Part shown: positions 47,769 through 56,448 of the stretch, in pieces
Layout: each line of letters begins with the position of its first letter
Position numbering within the stretch: the first letter of the stretch is position 1
Assembly (NCBI RefSeq): GCF_000265075.1
Contig: NZ_AJYA01000020.1
Location: forward strand, 1-64,000
Origin: Nitritalea halalkaliphila LW7
Lineage (GTDB): Bacteria > Bacteroidota > Bacteroidia > Cytophagales > Cyclobacteriaceae
Direction: 5' to 3'
Length of the DNA stretch: 64,000 nt
The notes under the pieces: generated by a model
What the model was told of the DNA's origin: nothing
The model's input: the letters and a program-made list of their open reading frames with translations, nothing else
The model's database searches: none
Program-made: the position numbers and the translations under genes

Positions 47769-48879
47769 ATGGAAATAGGTACTGCGCATGTTGAAAATAT
47801 TCTCGCCGAATACTATCAAAGTCTAAAAACAGAGAATGAAAATAGACTCAAACATGTGGAGCTGGCCATGGAAAAAGCAGAAGAGCTTTTTTATGCGAAA
47901 GGTCCGATTCACATCGAAAAAAGTAAAACGCTTACCGTTCCTGCCATTAACCAAATAACATTAGAAGAGCACAAAGCCCAGATTCACCCGTGGGCCATGC
48001 AGGGTCAGCAAGTGCACTTTAACACCGAACTGGTCGATACCATCAAGGAGGCTACCGATAATACCGTAACGATCTTTCAGCGGATCCCCGAAGGCTTCCT
48101 GAGAATCGCCACGAATATCTTAAACCTGGATGGCAGTCGCGCTGTCAACTATTACATCCCCAACCGCTCCCCCGTAGCCACCGCCATCTTAAAACGGGAA
48201 ACGTATCGCGGTTCTGCTTTCGTGGTAAACGACTGGTACTTGACAGCCTATAATCCCATCATCCAAGACGGAGAATTAATCGGTATGTTCTACGTGGGCG
48301 TTCCTGAATTGGCAGTCTCAGTCGCATGCCAAGTACATGCAAGAGGAGTTCCTGGAGCTCGTAGATTTTATTTTACATGCAGACCAAAAAGACACCCAAG
48401 AAATCGTCGCACGGATCGTTCATTATTTTTATAAAGATAGACCCATGGATGGCCCCGGCGCTATCCTGGAAATCGCCATGAAGCAGTTTGCACGCCTTTT
48501 AGTGGCTCAGAACAAAGCAAACAAATCCCTCCCTTCAGAACAGCAGCCCCCTCCTCAGGGGCATGTGAGCCAAGCAGGAGAATATTTGCGCCAGCATTAT
48601 CAAGAGGAACTTGATATCGAGAAGTTAGCTGCCATGGTGCACATGAGCGTCCCTACGTTCTTTCGTGCCTTTAAAACGCATTTTGGTACCACACCGCTCC
48701 AATTTCTCCACGAACAGCGCATACGCGTGGCACGCGAACTTCTAAAAAATCCAGATATAAGTGTGGCAGATGCCTGTTTTGCACTAGGCTACGCAAACAC
48801 CTCTTATTTCATTAAGACTTTTAAAAGCCAACTTGGCCTAACCCCCAAACAGTACCAGCTGAAAGTATGCAAGTCGTAA
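47769..48879 (+). CDS. Cache-domain AraC-type regulator (frameshifted)
   Basis: About 370 residues: an N-terminal Cache_3/Cache_2-like sensor (PAINQITLEEHKAQIHPWAM; FQRIPEGFLRIATNIL; ETYRGSAFVVNDWYLTAYNP) fused to a C-terminal AraC HTH (EYLRQHYQEELDIEKLAAM; FALGYANTSYFIKTFK). There is no membrane segment, unusual for Cache domains, so it would sense a ligand in the cytosol. The first frame leaves homology at 48311; the second restores QSQSHAKYMQEEFLELV. An extra G explains it. Adjacent to the formate transporter and moco genes; regulation of these is likely. Overlaps mobA by 13 nt. Confidence 0.8.
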
Positions 48880-49478
48880 CTGCTCCTCCCGTATATGTAT
48901 TGGCCGGGGGCCAAAGCACACGCATGGGACAGGATAAAGCTACCTTGCAACTGTTGGAAACCCCCTTTTGGCGCTGGCTTCAGCTACGCCTAACCGCTCA
49001 GGGGCATGCTGTTTTTCTGCTCAGCGCAAAGGAAGAGCATCGCCACCTAGACATTCCCTGCATCCCTGAAAAACGGGCTGGAGGGGGTCCGCTGGCCGGA
49101 TTAGAGGCCGCCTTGGAGCACGAGGATATAGGGCCCGTATTTCTGCTGAGCTGTGACATGCCCCTGCTTCCTATTTGGGCTTTAGCTCTCCTGCAGGAAA
49201 ATCACCTAAACGCACCCGACGTACCCGTGGTGCTACAGATAGAAGGAAGAACTTGCCCCACGGTGGGACTGTACCCACAAAGGACCCTGCCGCACGTTAC
49301 GATGGCGCTCGATGCGGGGCGCCGCGCCATGATGCCGCTCCTTCACGAGCTAGAAGCGCAGAACGTCGAAGTCAGCAGGGATCCCCGCTATCAGGCAGCC
49401 GAATTTATGAATGTAAATACGCCGGAGCAGTGGCTCCAACTCAAAACATACACGGAACAAAACCGAAAAAAATGGTAG
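48867..49478 (+). CDS. mobA: Molybdenum cofactor guanylyltransferase MobA
   Basis: A 203-residue nucleotidyltransferase joining GMP to molybdopterin, giving the MGD form that DMSO-reductase-type enzymes need. N-terminal YVLAGGQSTRMGQDK (P-loop-like, residues 9-23), then KRAGGGPLAGLEAAL and LLSCDMPLLP (metal-binding Asp). Overlaps the regulator upstream (13 nt) and moaC downstream (7 nt). It serves the FdhF-type enzyme encoded opposite. Confidence 0.9.
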   Translation: MQVVTAPPVYVLAGGQSTRMGQDKATLQLLETPFWRWLQLRLTAQGHAVFLLSAKEEHRHLDIPCIPEKRAGGGPLAGLEAALEHEDIGPVFLLSCDMPLLPIWALALLQENHLNAPDVPVVLQIEGRTCPTVGLYPQRTLPHVTMALDAGRRAMMPLLHELEAQNVEVSRDPRYQAAEFMNVNTPEQWLQLKTYTEQNRKKW

Positions 49479-50394
49479 ACATTACACATAAAAGTACCAC
49501 GCTACGAAAAGCCATCGCCCAGGCGGTGGTACGGGTGAGCAACGATGCGACCATTCAAGCGATCCAAGAACGTCGTGTGCCCAAAGGCGATGTATTGGAA
49601 ATGGCGAAAGTTGCCGGGCTTTTTGCCGCGAAGCGGACAGCCGACATGATCCCCGACTGCCATCCACTTCCTATCGAGTTCGCTACGGTGCGGTACAGCA
49701 TCGAAGGGCTAGAAGTACGCATCGAAATGGAAATTCATACCATCTACAAGACCGGGGTAGAGGTGGAAGCCATGCACGCAGCTTCGGTGGTGGCGCTCAC
49801 CATGTACGATATGCTTAAACCTATCGATAAAGGGGTGGAAATTTCTCCATACGCCTGCTGAAAAAAACGGGAGGGAAAACCGATTACGCGGCTTTGGCCC
49901 AAGACCATGGCGTAGATGCGGCGGTCTTTTTCTGTGCCGATGATGTGCTGAGTGGTAAAAAAACCGACGAAGCGGGACAACTGGTTCGTGAGGCCCTTCA
50001 GGCTAAAAATGTGCAGGTAAAGGGCTATCAGGTACTCCCTGAGACAGCGGAAATCCTAGAAAAGCAGTTGTTACAAGCTGTCCGTGATGGGCATCGCATG
50101 GTGCTCGTGATCGGAAGTAGTGGCTTCACCCGTAAAGACATGGCCGCCCAAGTGATCCGGCCACTCCTGCAGCGCCCCCTTCCCGGTATCGAGGAGACGA
50201 TCCGGCGCTATGGTCAGGAGCGCACGCCTTATGCCATGTTTAGCCACTCGGTGGCAGGCATGATCGAGCGTACACTGGTGCTCAGTATTCCGGGCAGTAC
50301 GGCTGGCGCCAAAGAATCTATGGCGGCTATTTTCCCTGCTGTTTTGCATATTTTCCGTGTGCAGGACAAGCTAGACACGGGAGCAGACTCCTAA
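49472..50394 (+). CDS. moaCB: Bifunctional MoaC/MoaB (Mog-type) molybdenum cofactor protein (frameshifted)
   Basis: About 307 residues. The MoaC part (first 125) is [16 protein letters not shown], then [20 protein letters not shown] and [18 protein letters not shown], the enzyme that closes cPMP. A linker joins it to a MogA/MoaB-like domain ([54 protein letters not shown]), which adenylates molybdopterin. The first frame stops at 49861 as ISPYAC; the next frame gives [15 protein letters not shown]. One missing base near 49845 (HIRLL expected) explains it. Fused MoaC-MoaB is known from other Bacteroidota. Confidence 0.85.
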
Positions 50395-50432
50395 ATGAAA
50401 AGAAAGTAGGTGGATATAATTACGAATAAGCG

Positions 50433-50471
50433 GTAAGTCCATCGGGCATAAGGCGGGTGGACTTACTTTTT
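50433..50471. terminator. Terminator between convergent genes
   Basis: 9-bp perfect stem GTAAGTCCA/TGGACTTAC with a 16-nt loop and a T5 run. The reconstructed stop of the ppx gene (50463-50465) lies inside its right arm. Confidence 0.7.
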
Positions 50472-51370
50472 ATTGCGTTCGTAAAGAACACTCATAAGTC
50501 CATCCTTTAGCCCCACATCGGCACAAACATCCGCTTTGAAGTGGCGGCTGTCATGGCAGCCAAATAGATTTTAGAGGCCGGAATGATCACATCTGCGCGA
50601 TCCGGGTTCAAGTTGAGCTTGTTCACGCGCTCCTCGTAGGTATATCCCTCTAAAAAGGCCTGAATTTCGATGATGCGGTCTTTGGAAATGTAGCGATTAC
50701 CCTTTCGTGGCTTACTCATTTCAAAAATTTTATTGATATTTCCCCCCGTTCCGATACAGGTGATATTGGCTTTCTGCGGAGCATGTTTGGCGATGAAATC
50801 ATGCATGCCTTTCCAAACCGAAAGAGGAATGTTACTCGATTCGAGTGCGCGCACAGAGCCAATTTTAAAGGACTTCGAAGCGATTTTCTGTTTCTTGTGG
50901 TAAATATTTAGCTCGGTACTTCCACCGCCCACATCCACGTGTAAGTAGGGCTTTTCGTCAATATACGACCAAAGTGCCACATTAATTAGGTCAGCCTCAC
51001 GGTTTCCGTCGATGATGTTAATCTTCAGCCCGACATCCTCTTTCACCTCTTCGGCGATTTCTTTTCCGTTTAGGGATTCCCGCATGGCGGAGGTGGCACA
51101 GACCATGTAATCGTCTACCTCATACAGGTCGATCAACAGCTTGAACGCTTTCATCAGCTTGACAAACTTGCGGCGGTTTTTTTCCGATATGCGCTGATGG
51201 TGAAACACATCCATACCGAGACGCAAGGGAAAGCGTAGGTACTCTAATTTTTTAAAGGTGGCTTGTCCATCGTGGTGGGTAACATTCGTGATTTGGAGGC
51301 GGATGGCATTCGATCCGATATCTACGGCGGCTAACTTCAAAAGATAGGGGGTTGGTGAAACATATTTCAA
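50463..51370 (-). CDS. Ppx/GppA phosphatase family protein (frameshift near the end)
   Basis: About 302 residues with an actin-like ATPase fold: AAVDIGSNAIRLQITNV (phosphate 1), DVGGGSTELNIYH (phosphate 2) and ITCIGTGGNINKI. It probably hydrolyses polyphosphate or (p)ppGpp. The frame stops at 50507 as FVPMWG; the next frame gives VGLKDGLMSVLYERNKK, the conserved terminus, ending at 50463. One base missing at ATGTGGGG restores FVP-VGLKDG. The two-domain short form is common in this phylum. Confidence 0.85.
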
Positions 51371-51448
51371 TGACTAATATACTACTTTTTCCTAGGCCTA
51401 CATGCAGATGGAAGCTGATTCATAAGCACCGCCTGAAAATAGTGACCA

Positions 51449-52426
51449 CTACGAGGCGGCGCGCTGGTCCTGATAATGCTTCCAAGAAGCAGCGATGCTG
51501 ATGCTAAGTATGGAAAAGACCACTAGCAGGGAAAGGGTGGGAGGCACATGGAAGACAGCGGAAAGCAGCATCTTGCTTCCTATAAACACCAAAATCAGGG
51601 CCAGACCATGCTGCAAGTAATGGAACATGTCAAAACTATTTGCCAGAAGGAAGTACAGTGCACGTAATCCCAGGATAGCAAAGATATTCGAGGTGTACAG
51701 AATGAGCGGTTCATTTGAAATCGCAAAAATCGCGGGAATAGAGTCCACTGCAAAAAGAATATCGGTAAACTCTACCACCGCCACCACGACAAGCAGCTGG
51801 GTGGCATAGCGCTTGCCGTCCGCTAGGCGAACAAAGAAATGACCGTTATGGTAACGTGGATCTACACGGAAAAGCCGATGGATGAGACGTGTGGCTAGAG
51901 AAGAAGAAAAGTCTTTGTCTGCTTCCTCCTCGTCCGATTTCCAACTTTTAATACCGGCATAGAGCAAGAAAAAGCCGAAAAGGGTCATGACGACGTTGAT
52001 TTTGACCGAAAGGTCGCCAACAGAAAAGGCGGGCAGATAAGTGATTTCGATAAGGGCTACGCCAAAATAAATGAAGATGGCCCTGAAAATGATAGCGCCT
52101 AAGATACCGTAAAACAGGACCTTATGCTGGTACTTATCCGGCACTTGAAAATAGCGGAATATCAGAATGAATACGAATAAATTATCCACACTGAGCGCTT
52201 TTTCTATCAAAAAGGCGGTGTAATACTGTGAGGCAAAGGTTTTTCCATAGTCCCAAGCGATATACAAGCCAAAAAGTAGGCCTAGGCCCACCCAAACGAT
52301 GGACCAATTTAAGGCCTCACGGGTACTTACCTTATGGGCTTCCCTGTTAAAAACAAATAAATCGATTCCCAGCAAAAGGAGAACCAGGAGGAAAAACCCA
52401 ATCAGGGTGTACTGTTCATGTTCCAT
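51449..52426 (-). CDS. TerC family integral membrane protein
   Basis: A 325-residue TerC/Alx-type protein with about nine membrane helices: residues 7-23, then FLIEKALSVDNLFVFILIF, the family's acidic motif, and IPAIFAISNEPLILYTSNI, both typical. TerC proteins are linked to tellurite resistance and to manganese/metal export during secreted-protein folding. It starts 12 nt after the DUF202 gene and probably shares its transcript. Confidence 0.9.
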   Translation of the reverse strand: MEHEQYTLIGFFLLVLLLLGIDLFVFNREAHKVSTREALNWSIVWVGLGLLFGLYIAWDYGKTFASQYYTAFLIEKALSVDNLFVFILIFRYFQVPDKYQHKVLFYGILGAIIFRAIFIYFGVALIEITYLPAFSVGDLSVKINVVMTLFGFFLLYAGIKSWKSDEEEADKDFSSSLATRLIHRLFRVDPRYHNGHFFVRLADGKRYATQLLVVVAVVEFTDILFAVDSIPAIFAISNEPLILYTSNIFAILGLRALYFLLANSFDMFHYLQHGLALILVFIGSKMLLSAVFHVPPTLSLLVVFSILSISIAASWKHYQDQRAAS

Positions 52427-52438
52427 ACATCGGACACG

Positions 52439-52720
52439 CTACATCTGCTTGTAGTAGTGCTTTTCTAACTTTCTTTTTACGCGGAAATAATTGTAAAACC
52501 CTAAACCCAACAGTCCCACAGAGAGTGCAAAGGCCACATAGCCTAAATCGCTCACATGATCGAGCGCTTTCACCTCGATTAGGGCCGTGCCGCTGACCAA
52601 GAAATACAGCGCGGTACGGATATACGACAATAAGGTACGATCATTTGCCATTGTGGTTCGCTGGCGAGCCAAGTAATCACGTACGATTAGCTCTTCTTCA
52701 TTTTTTGGATCTGCGCTCAT
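52439..52720 (-). CDS. DUF202 (YidH-like) membrane protein
   Basis: About 93 residues from MSADPKNEEEL; an upstream in-frame ATG adds a basic stretch not typical of the family. DYLARQRTTMANDRTLLSYIRTALYFL is the diagnostic start; then two further helices (LGYVAFALSVGLLGLGFY) and a basic C-terminus. Inner-membrane protein of unknown function, in front of terC. Confidence 0.8.
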   Translation of the reverse strand: MSADPKNEEELIVRDYLARQRTTMANDRTLLSYIRTALYFLVSGTALIEVKALDHVSDLGYVAFALSVGLLGLGFYNYFRVKRKLEKHYYKQM

Positions 52721-52767
52721 AGCTGTATTTTTTAATTTTTTCACAAATTTATCTTATCGACAAGAAT

Positions 52768-52795
52768 CAAATAGGTGACAGAAGTCACCTATTTG
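52768..52795. repeat. Perfect 12-bp hairpin
   Basis: CAAATAGGTGAC-agaa-GTCACCTATTTG: a perfect 12-bp stem with a 4-nt loop. There is no T-run, so it is not a standard terminator. It lies 48 nt upstream of the DUF202 start and 59 nt after the ATP-grasp stop; either an mRNA 3' end or an operator. Confidence 0.65.
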
Positions 52796-52853
52796 AGCTT
52801 ACGTAAGAAAAACCTTAATGGTGTCGTACTACTGCGGGCGCAGGGCTTTTTCA

Positions 52854-54051
52854 TTAGCAGGGGGTAGGGCGTGTGACCGCATCCTTACGCACCACATACT
52901 TTTTCAAGTCACTGTGGAGAAGCTGTTCCAGCTCATGGCGCTTCTCCAGCGGTGTTTCTGTGAACACAAAGCCGAAAACCCCATAGGTGATAAAAGGGAG
53001 CTTGCGCACATGCAGAATCCCTGTGAGATCTCTTTCCAAAGCAGGGAAGTTAAAGCCTGCGATTTCATCTGCCGGAATTCCGCTGGTATTGTCTAATAAA
53101 ACAAGTGCAAAAAGCGCATCTGGTTTCGCTTGCATCATGGCCTCGATATCAGGGCGCTGCTCCTGCATAAAGGCTTCATAAGCATTTAGCCCGAAAGCAA
53201 AATGCGCCACATCTGCCGTGGTACAGAAACCCCCAAAGCGCATCGGATTCACCTCTATCGGTATGATGCGTCCATCCTCTTGCTGCCGCACCTCGAGGTG
53301 CAAAGGGAAATTCTTCAAGCCAGTAACCTGTGCTAACACCTTTAAAAACGCTAAAACAGGTTCATGAAGCCGCTTCCAAGTACCTAATGAAGCGCAGTAT
53401 ACCCGGTCGGAAACATCCGCCTCCGATGTAAACCAGTGATGCATGATATTTAAAATCACGGGTTCACCTGCTGCGTCTAGGTAACAATCGATCGCATACT
53501 CTTCACCACGAATATAGGACTCGATTAAAAACTGCTGGGTATTCACTACCTCACCAGGGTACATGTCCTGTGTGGCTAACAACTGCGCCTTTAAAGCCGG
53601 GAGCACCTCCTGCCAGTGTTCAGGACTGTCCACTTTAAATACACCCAGCTGAAAAAGCCCACCGCAGGCTTGATGATGAAGGGAAATGGAAAACGGCTCA
53701 CATCAAGACTGTCCAGCTCCTCCTCCGCCACTTTCGTGAAAAAATAATCTGGAAAAGCAGCCTTTACGAGGCCTCTAAACCGATGCTTGTCCTTAAAAAA
53801 GGATAGGCTTTCTGGGATAGGCGTGTGCCCCGCAAACTGCTGCAGCCAGTAAATCGTGTTTTCAGAATTGGTGTATAATTTGGGGCGTTCAGATCGTTCC
53901 ATGCGCGCCACTGCCTCAGAGATGGAAATCCACTTGGGCGAATAACCTTCCATAATTTCCTCAGCTACAGGGTTTTAATTACAGGAGTCTCACTGCCAGC
54001 CAAGGTGCTTTTCAGAAAATCGGATACATACGGGTAGTCAATCAAGAACAT
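52854..54051 (-). CDS. ATP-grasp domain protein (two frameshifts)
   Basis: About 398 residues, a carboxylate-amine ligase-type ATP-grasp enzyme. MFLIDYPYVSDFLKSTLAG is the start (54051); after a missing base near 53967 it continues as VAEEIMEGYSPKWISISEA, and after a second near 53656 as QLGVFKVDSPEHWQEVLP. ATP-binding parts: FPFPFIIKPAVGFF (lysine), SYIRGEEYAIDCYLD, and PLHLEVRQQ-PIEVNPMRFGG (metal-binding Glu/Asn). Substrate unknown. It has its own promoter and lies after a B12-type radical SAM gene on the same strand. Confidence 0.72.
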
Positions 54052-54077
54052 AATTACAGGCTTAGTTTTTAAACATA

Positions 54078-54085
54078 CAAATATA
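54078..54085 (-). promoter_or_regulatory. -7 element of the ATP-grasp gene
   Basis: Perfect TATATTTG on the - strand, 26 nt before the start codon at 54051. The -33 region lacks a clear TTG. Confidence 0.5.
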
Positions 54086-54172
54086 GCGTATGAACGCCAG
54101 TTCCTCGCCACCTCTTAGCAATTTTCAGGCCATTTCAAGCGACATAAGTGCTTAGAACGGGCATAAAAGGTT

Positions 54173-56364
54173 TCAAAGCAGCAGAAGTCCTGCCTCTAAT
54201 AGTCCCATCCAAACTTCCGACTCCGTAAAGGCATCGAAATCCTGTATGCCGGCAGCCAGACAGGAGGCCTGAAAACTGCTCCAGCTAAGGCTTTTTTTGC
54301 CCGCGCCAGGGGCGCAAAGGGGCAGCACCTGCTCTACAAATGCCTGAAGCTCCCGACTAGCAGGCAGCTCCACCTGTCCACTTCCTAACTGAGCCCGGTA
54401 CACCTGCTGGCGACGCCCCTTTGCCAGCGCGCGCGTGCGCAGACGGAAAGGATGACCGATGTATACAACCTTAGTGCTGGGCTTGATTGCTACCTCATCT
54501 TCCTCACTTTCTAAGGCATCGTAGATAAATTCCGGCGACACGCGGGTGCGGGGAACCTTAAAGTCAAACCAATCCGAAAGTGGAAAGTCCAAGCCATGAC
54601 CATGCATGTAATTGTAAAGCGCTTTGCTTAAGCCCGGACCGAAGCGTTCATGTTCGGCCCCACTAGGATCCTCGTGGAAACGATCATTATCGGCAAATCC
54701 CTCAAAAACAGGTCCCACTTCCGCTACTCCAAAATCTTCTGGCGTCAAGCCCACCGGAGCATGCGCCGTCATAGCAAACTGATGCCAAAAGCCGCTTTGG
54801 AGAACACCGTGCCCGAAAAGCTGCCGCACCATTTCTAAACTATCCACCGTTTCCTGTGCTGTCTGCGTAGGAAATCCATACATGAGGTAGGCATGCACCA
54901 TAATTCCTGAAGCGGTAAAATTGCGCGCCACCCGCGCCACCTGAGCACCGTCACTCCTTTTTGCATCTTCTCCAGCAGGCGGTCAGAGGCCACTTCCAGC
55001 CCGCCCGATACAGCCACACAGCCGCTTGCTTTTAACAGCCGACAGAGGTCATAACTGAAGCGCGACTCGAAGCGTATATTCGTCCACCAGGTACAAATCA
55101 GCCCCCGACGGAGAATTTCCAGCGCTAGCTCACGCATAAGCGCCGGAGGGGCTGCCTCGTCCACAAAATGAAAGCCAGTGGTCCCCGTAGCCTGAATCAA
55201 TTCTTCCATGCGGTCCACTAATAAGCTTGCGCTCAGAGGACTATAGTCTTGAATGTAAGGCAGACTAATGTCACAAAAGGAACATTTTTTCCAGTAGCAG
55301 CCATGGGCCATGGTCAATTTATTCCAGCGGCCATCGCTCCACATCCGGTGCATCGGATTCGTCCACGCGATTACCCCCAAATACGAACTTAGCGGCAGGC
55401 CACTGTAATCGGGCGTACCCACAGCGGTAAACGGAAAGTCAGGCTGCTCCTCAGAATTGATGAACTGTACCTCGCCGCTCTGATCACGGATAAAGGTCCG
55501 CTTCAGCTGCGTGGACTCCACCTGCCCACATGCGTGTCCGTACACCTGCAGCAGAGGACGCTCCCCATCATCTAAGGTCACATAATCGAGAAAATCAAAC
55601 ACACGCGGATCCGATAGCCTTCGTAATTCTGTGTTGGGATACCCGCCTCCCATAGCCACTTTTACCGCAGGATAAAGCTTTTTAAGGTACTGCCCGATAC
55701 GCAAAGCACTGTATAAGTTGCCCGGAAATGGAACCGATAAACAGACCAGGCTCGCACCGCGTAGGGTTTCCTCCCGCAGCGCTAAGCGCTCAAAAAGCAA
55801 TTGATCAGTGAAGGTAGGCGGAAGCTGTAAGGCCTCCAGCAGCCCTTCGAAGCTACTCGCCGAACGGCTAAGGCGCTCTGCGTATCGGCTAAAGCCAAAA
55901 TAAGGGTCCACCGTCTGGGTAATCAAATCACTGAGGTCCTCTAAAAAAAGGGTAGCAAAATGCCTGGCCTTATCTTGAATGCCCACCTGCCCGAAGGCCC
56001 AATCCAATTCCTCCAACTGCTGAAAGCGAGGCCCCTGTGGTAAATAATCCCCAGCAGCTAAAGCATACGCTAAAGTAGGATCGGCATACTGAAGAAAGCG
56101 AATAACAGGATCGATTCTGCGAATGTAGGTATCCTGCATATCTACCAGTGCTTTTTGACCTTCGGTCAAATCCTCATACTTCTCTTCTAGCTGCCGAAAA
56201 AGCCGCTCCAGCCCAGTTCTGGAAAAGAGTGTCAAGATCACCTCCAAGCCAAGGTCCAACTGAAGCGAAGGGAGCTGGCGGGTGTTTAAAAAGCCTTTGA
56301 TGTAGGCCGTGGCAGGATAAGGGGTGTTTAACTGCGTAAACGGTGGGGTAATAAGTACGATCAC
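54173..56364 (-). CDS. B12-binding-type radical SAM protein (frameshifted)
   Basis: About 730 residues. N-terminal half: IVLITPPFTQLNTPYPATAY and SLVCLSVPFPGNLYSALRIG-VAMGGGYPNTELR resemble the Rossmann-like cobalamin-binding fold, but no DxHxxG motif is seen. The [4Fe-4S] motif is CYWKKCSFC (CX4CX2C, as in some B12 radical SAM groups), then EAAPPALMRELALEIL and GCVAVSGGLEVASDRLLEKM. The frame breaks near 54948; the other frame continues VTVAQVARVARNFTASGIMVH. Start is GTG at 56364. Reaction unknown; the group includes methylases and C-C bond enzymes. Confidence 0.78.
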
Positions 56365-56424
56365 TTCCTTCAGGACTAAATAAGCCGCAAGATAGCGCTA
56401 ATTCAGCACATTAGGAAGTGATCG
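56358..56424. repeat. 12-bp inverted repeat around the radical SAM start
   Basis: Arms CGATCACTTCCT (56358-56369) and AGGAAGTGATCG (56413-56424), perfect, 43 nt apart. The left arm contains the GTG start codon. Confidence 0.6.
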
Positions 56425-56448
56425 ATGCGAGGACTGCCGGACATGTGC

